Below are positions 63,983-64,000 of a stretch of 64,000 nt of DNA, in pieces. The stretch is from Saccharicrinis sp963677245 (GTDB taxonomy: Bacteria; Bacteroidota; Bacteroidia; Bacteroidales; Marinilabiliaceae): the NCBI GenBank assembly GCA_963677245.1, contig OY781921.1, positions 4,464,001 through 4,528,000 on the forward strand. The letters run 5' to 3'. How positions within the stretch are numbered: the first letter of the stretch is position 1; each line of letters starts with the position of its first letter. A model generated the notes under the pieces. That model did not search any database. It was not told the origin of the DNA and saw only the letters and a list, made by a program, of their open reading frames with translations. Made by a program: the position numbers and the translations under genes.

Positions 63983-64000
63983 TTTGGTATCTAACTTTTA

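Overview
The window looks like part of the chromosome of an anaerobic or facultative marine-type member of the Bacteroidota (Marinilabiliales-like, by inference). The signs are AT-rich DNA, few Shine-Dalgarno sequences, TAnnTTTG-type -7 promoter boxes, many lipoprotein and Bacteroidota-specific families (DUF3857/transglutaminase, DUF6266, a type IX secretion C-terminal-domain remnant), and a 16S rRNA with a Bacteroidota-style 3' end. The species cannot be fixed from the sequence alone.

Layout. 1-10 kb: cell-envelope housekeeping genes (MltD-like lytic transglycosylase, Ig-like lipoprotein, thiamine-binding protein, DUF3108, CHAD, and a DUF3857 pair of which one has lost its catalytic residues). 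10-11 kb: a gene-poor spacer with a degenerate ~41-bp tandem repeat and a 13-bp perfect inverted repeat. 11-22.4 kb, minus strand: a compact nitrogen-fixation operon in the order nifH-nifI1-nifI2-nifD-nifK-nifE-nifN-nifB-[2Fe-2S] ferredoxin-nifV-HEPN-like gene. This is the architecture of anaerobe-type (Nif group II/III) nitrogenases. Many of its spacers hold imperfect palindromes, and the nifK-nifE spacer holds a strong nested hairpin. 23-28.8 kb: aldo/keto reductase, the agmatine-to-putrescine pair aguA-aguB, a small zinc-ribbon-like protein, and a NifA-type sigma-54 activator that probably controls the nif operon.

28.9-34.2 kb: an rRNA operon (16S-23S-5S) driven by three tandem promoters and lacking spacer tRNAs. 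34.2-36.8 kb: gene debris consisting of 3'-end remnants of what look like a carboxyltransferase, a T9SS cargo protein and an M3 peptidase, around an intact DUF6266 gene.

36.8-50.1 kb, plus strand: the most interesting part. Three paralogous secreted proteins share a nearly identical 29-residue double-glycine leader and ~111-residue Gly/Ser/Thr/Tyr-rich cores. They are followed by a LanC-like protein without zinc ligands, a C39-peptidase ABC exporter, a HlyD adaptor, a TolC-like outer-membrane protein and five sugar-related genes (GT-A enzyme, GT14-DUF707 fusion, UDP-galactopyranose mutase, GT90/CAP10-like, DUF3405-like). I infer a dedicated type I secretion system that exports cleaved, possibly galactofuranose-containing glycosylated polypeptides. 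There is no radical SAM enzyme, no LanB/LanM dehydratase, and almost no cysteine in the substrates, so ordinary lanthipeptide chemistry is unlikely.

50.2-64 kb: ordinary chromosomal genes (YaaA, a 5'-nucleotidase split into two genes, Lrp/AsnC regulator, MscS channel, M64 and M1 peptidases, aldo/keto reductase, DUF2007, CarboxypepD_reg-like and CBM9-like envelope proteins).
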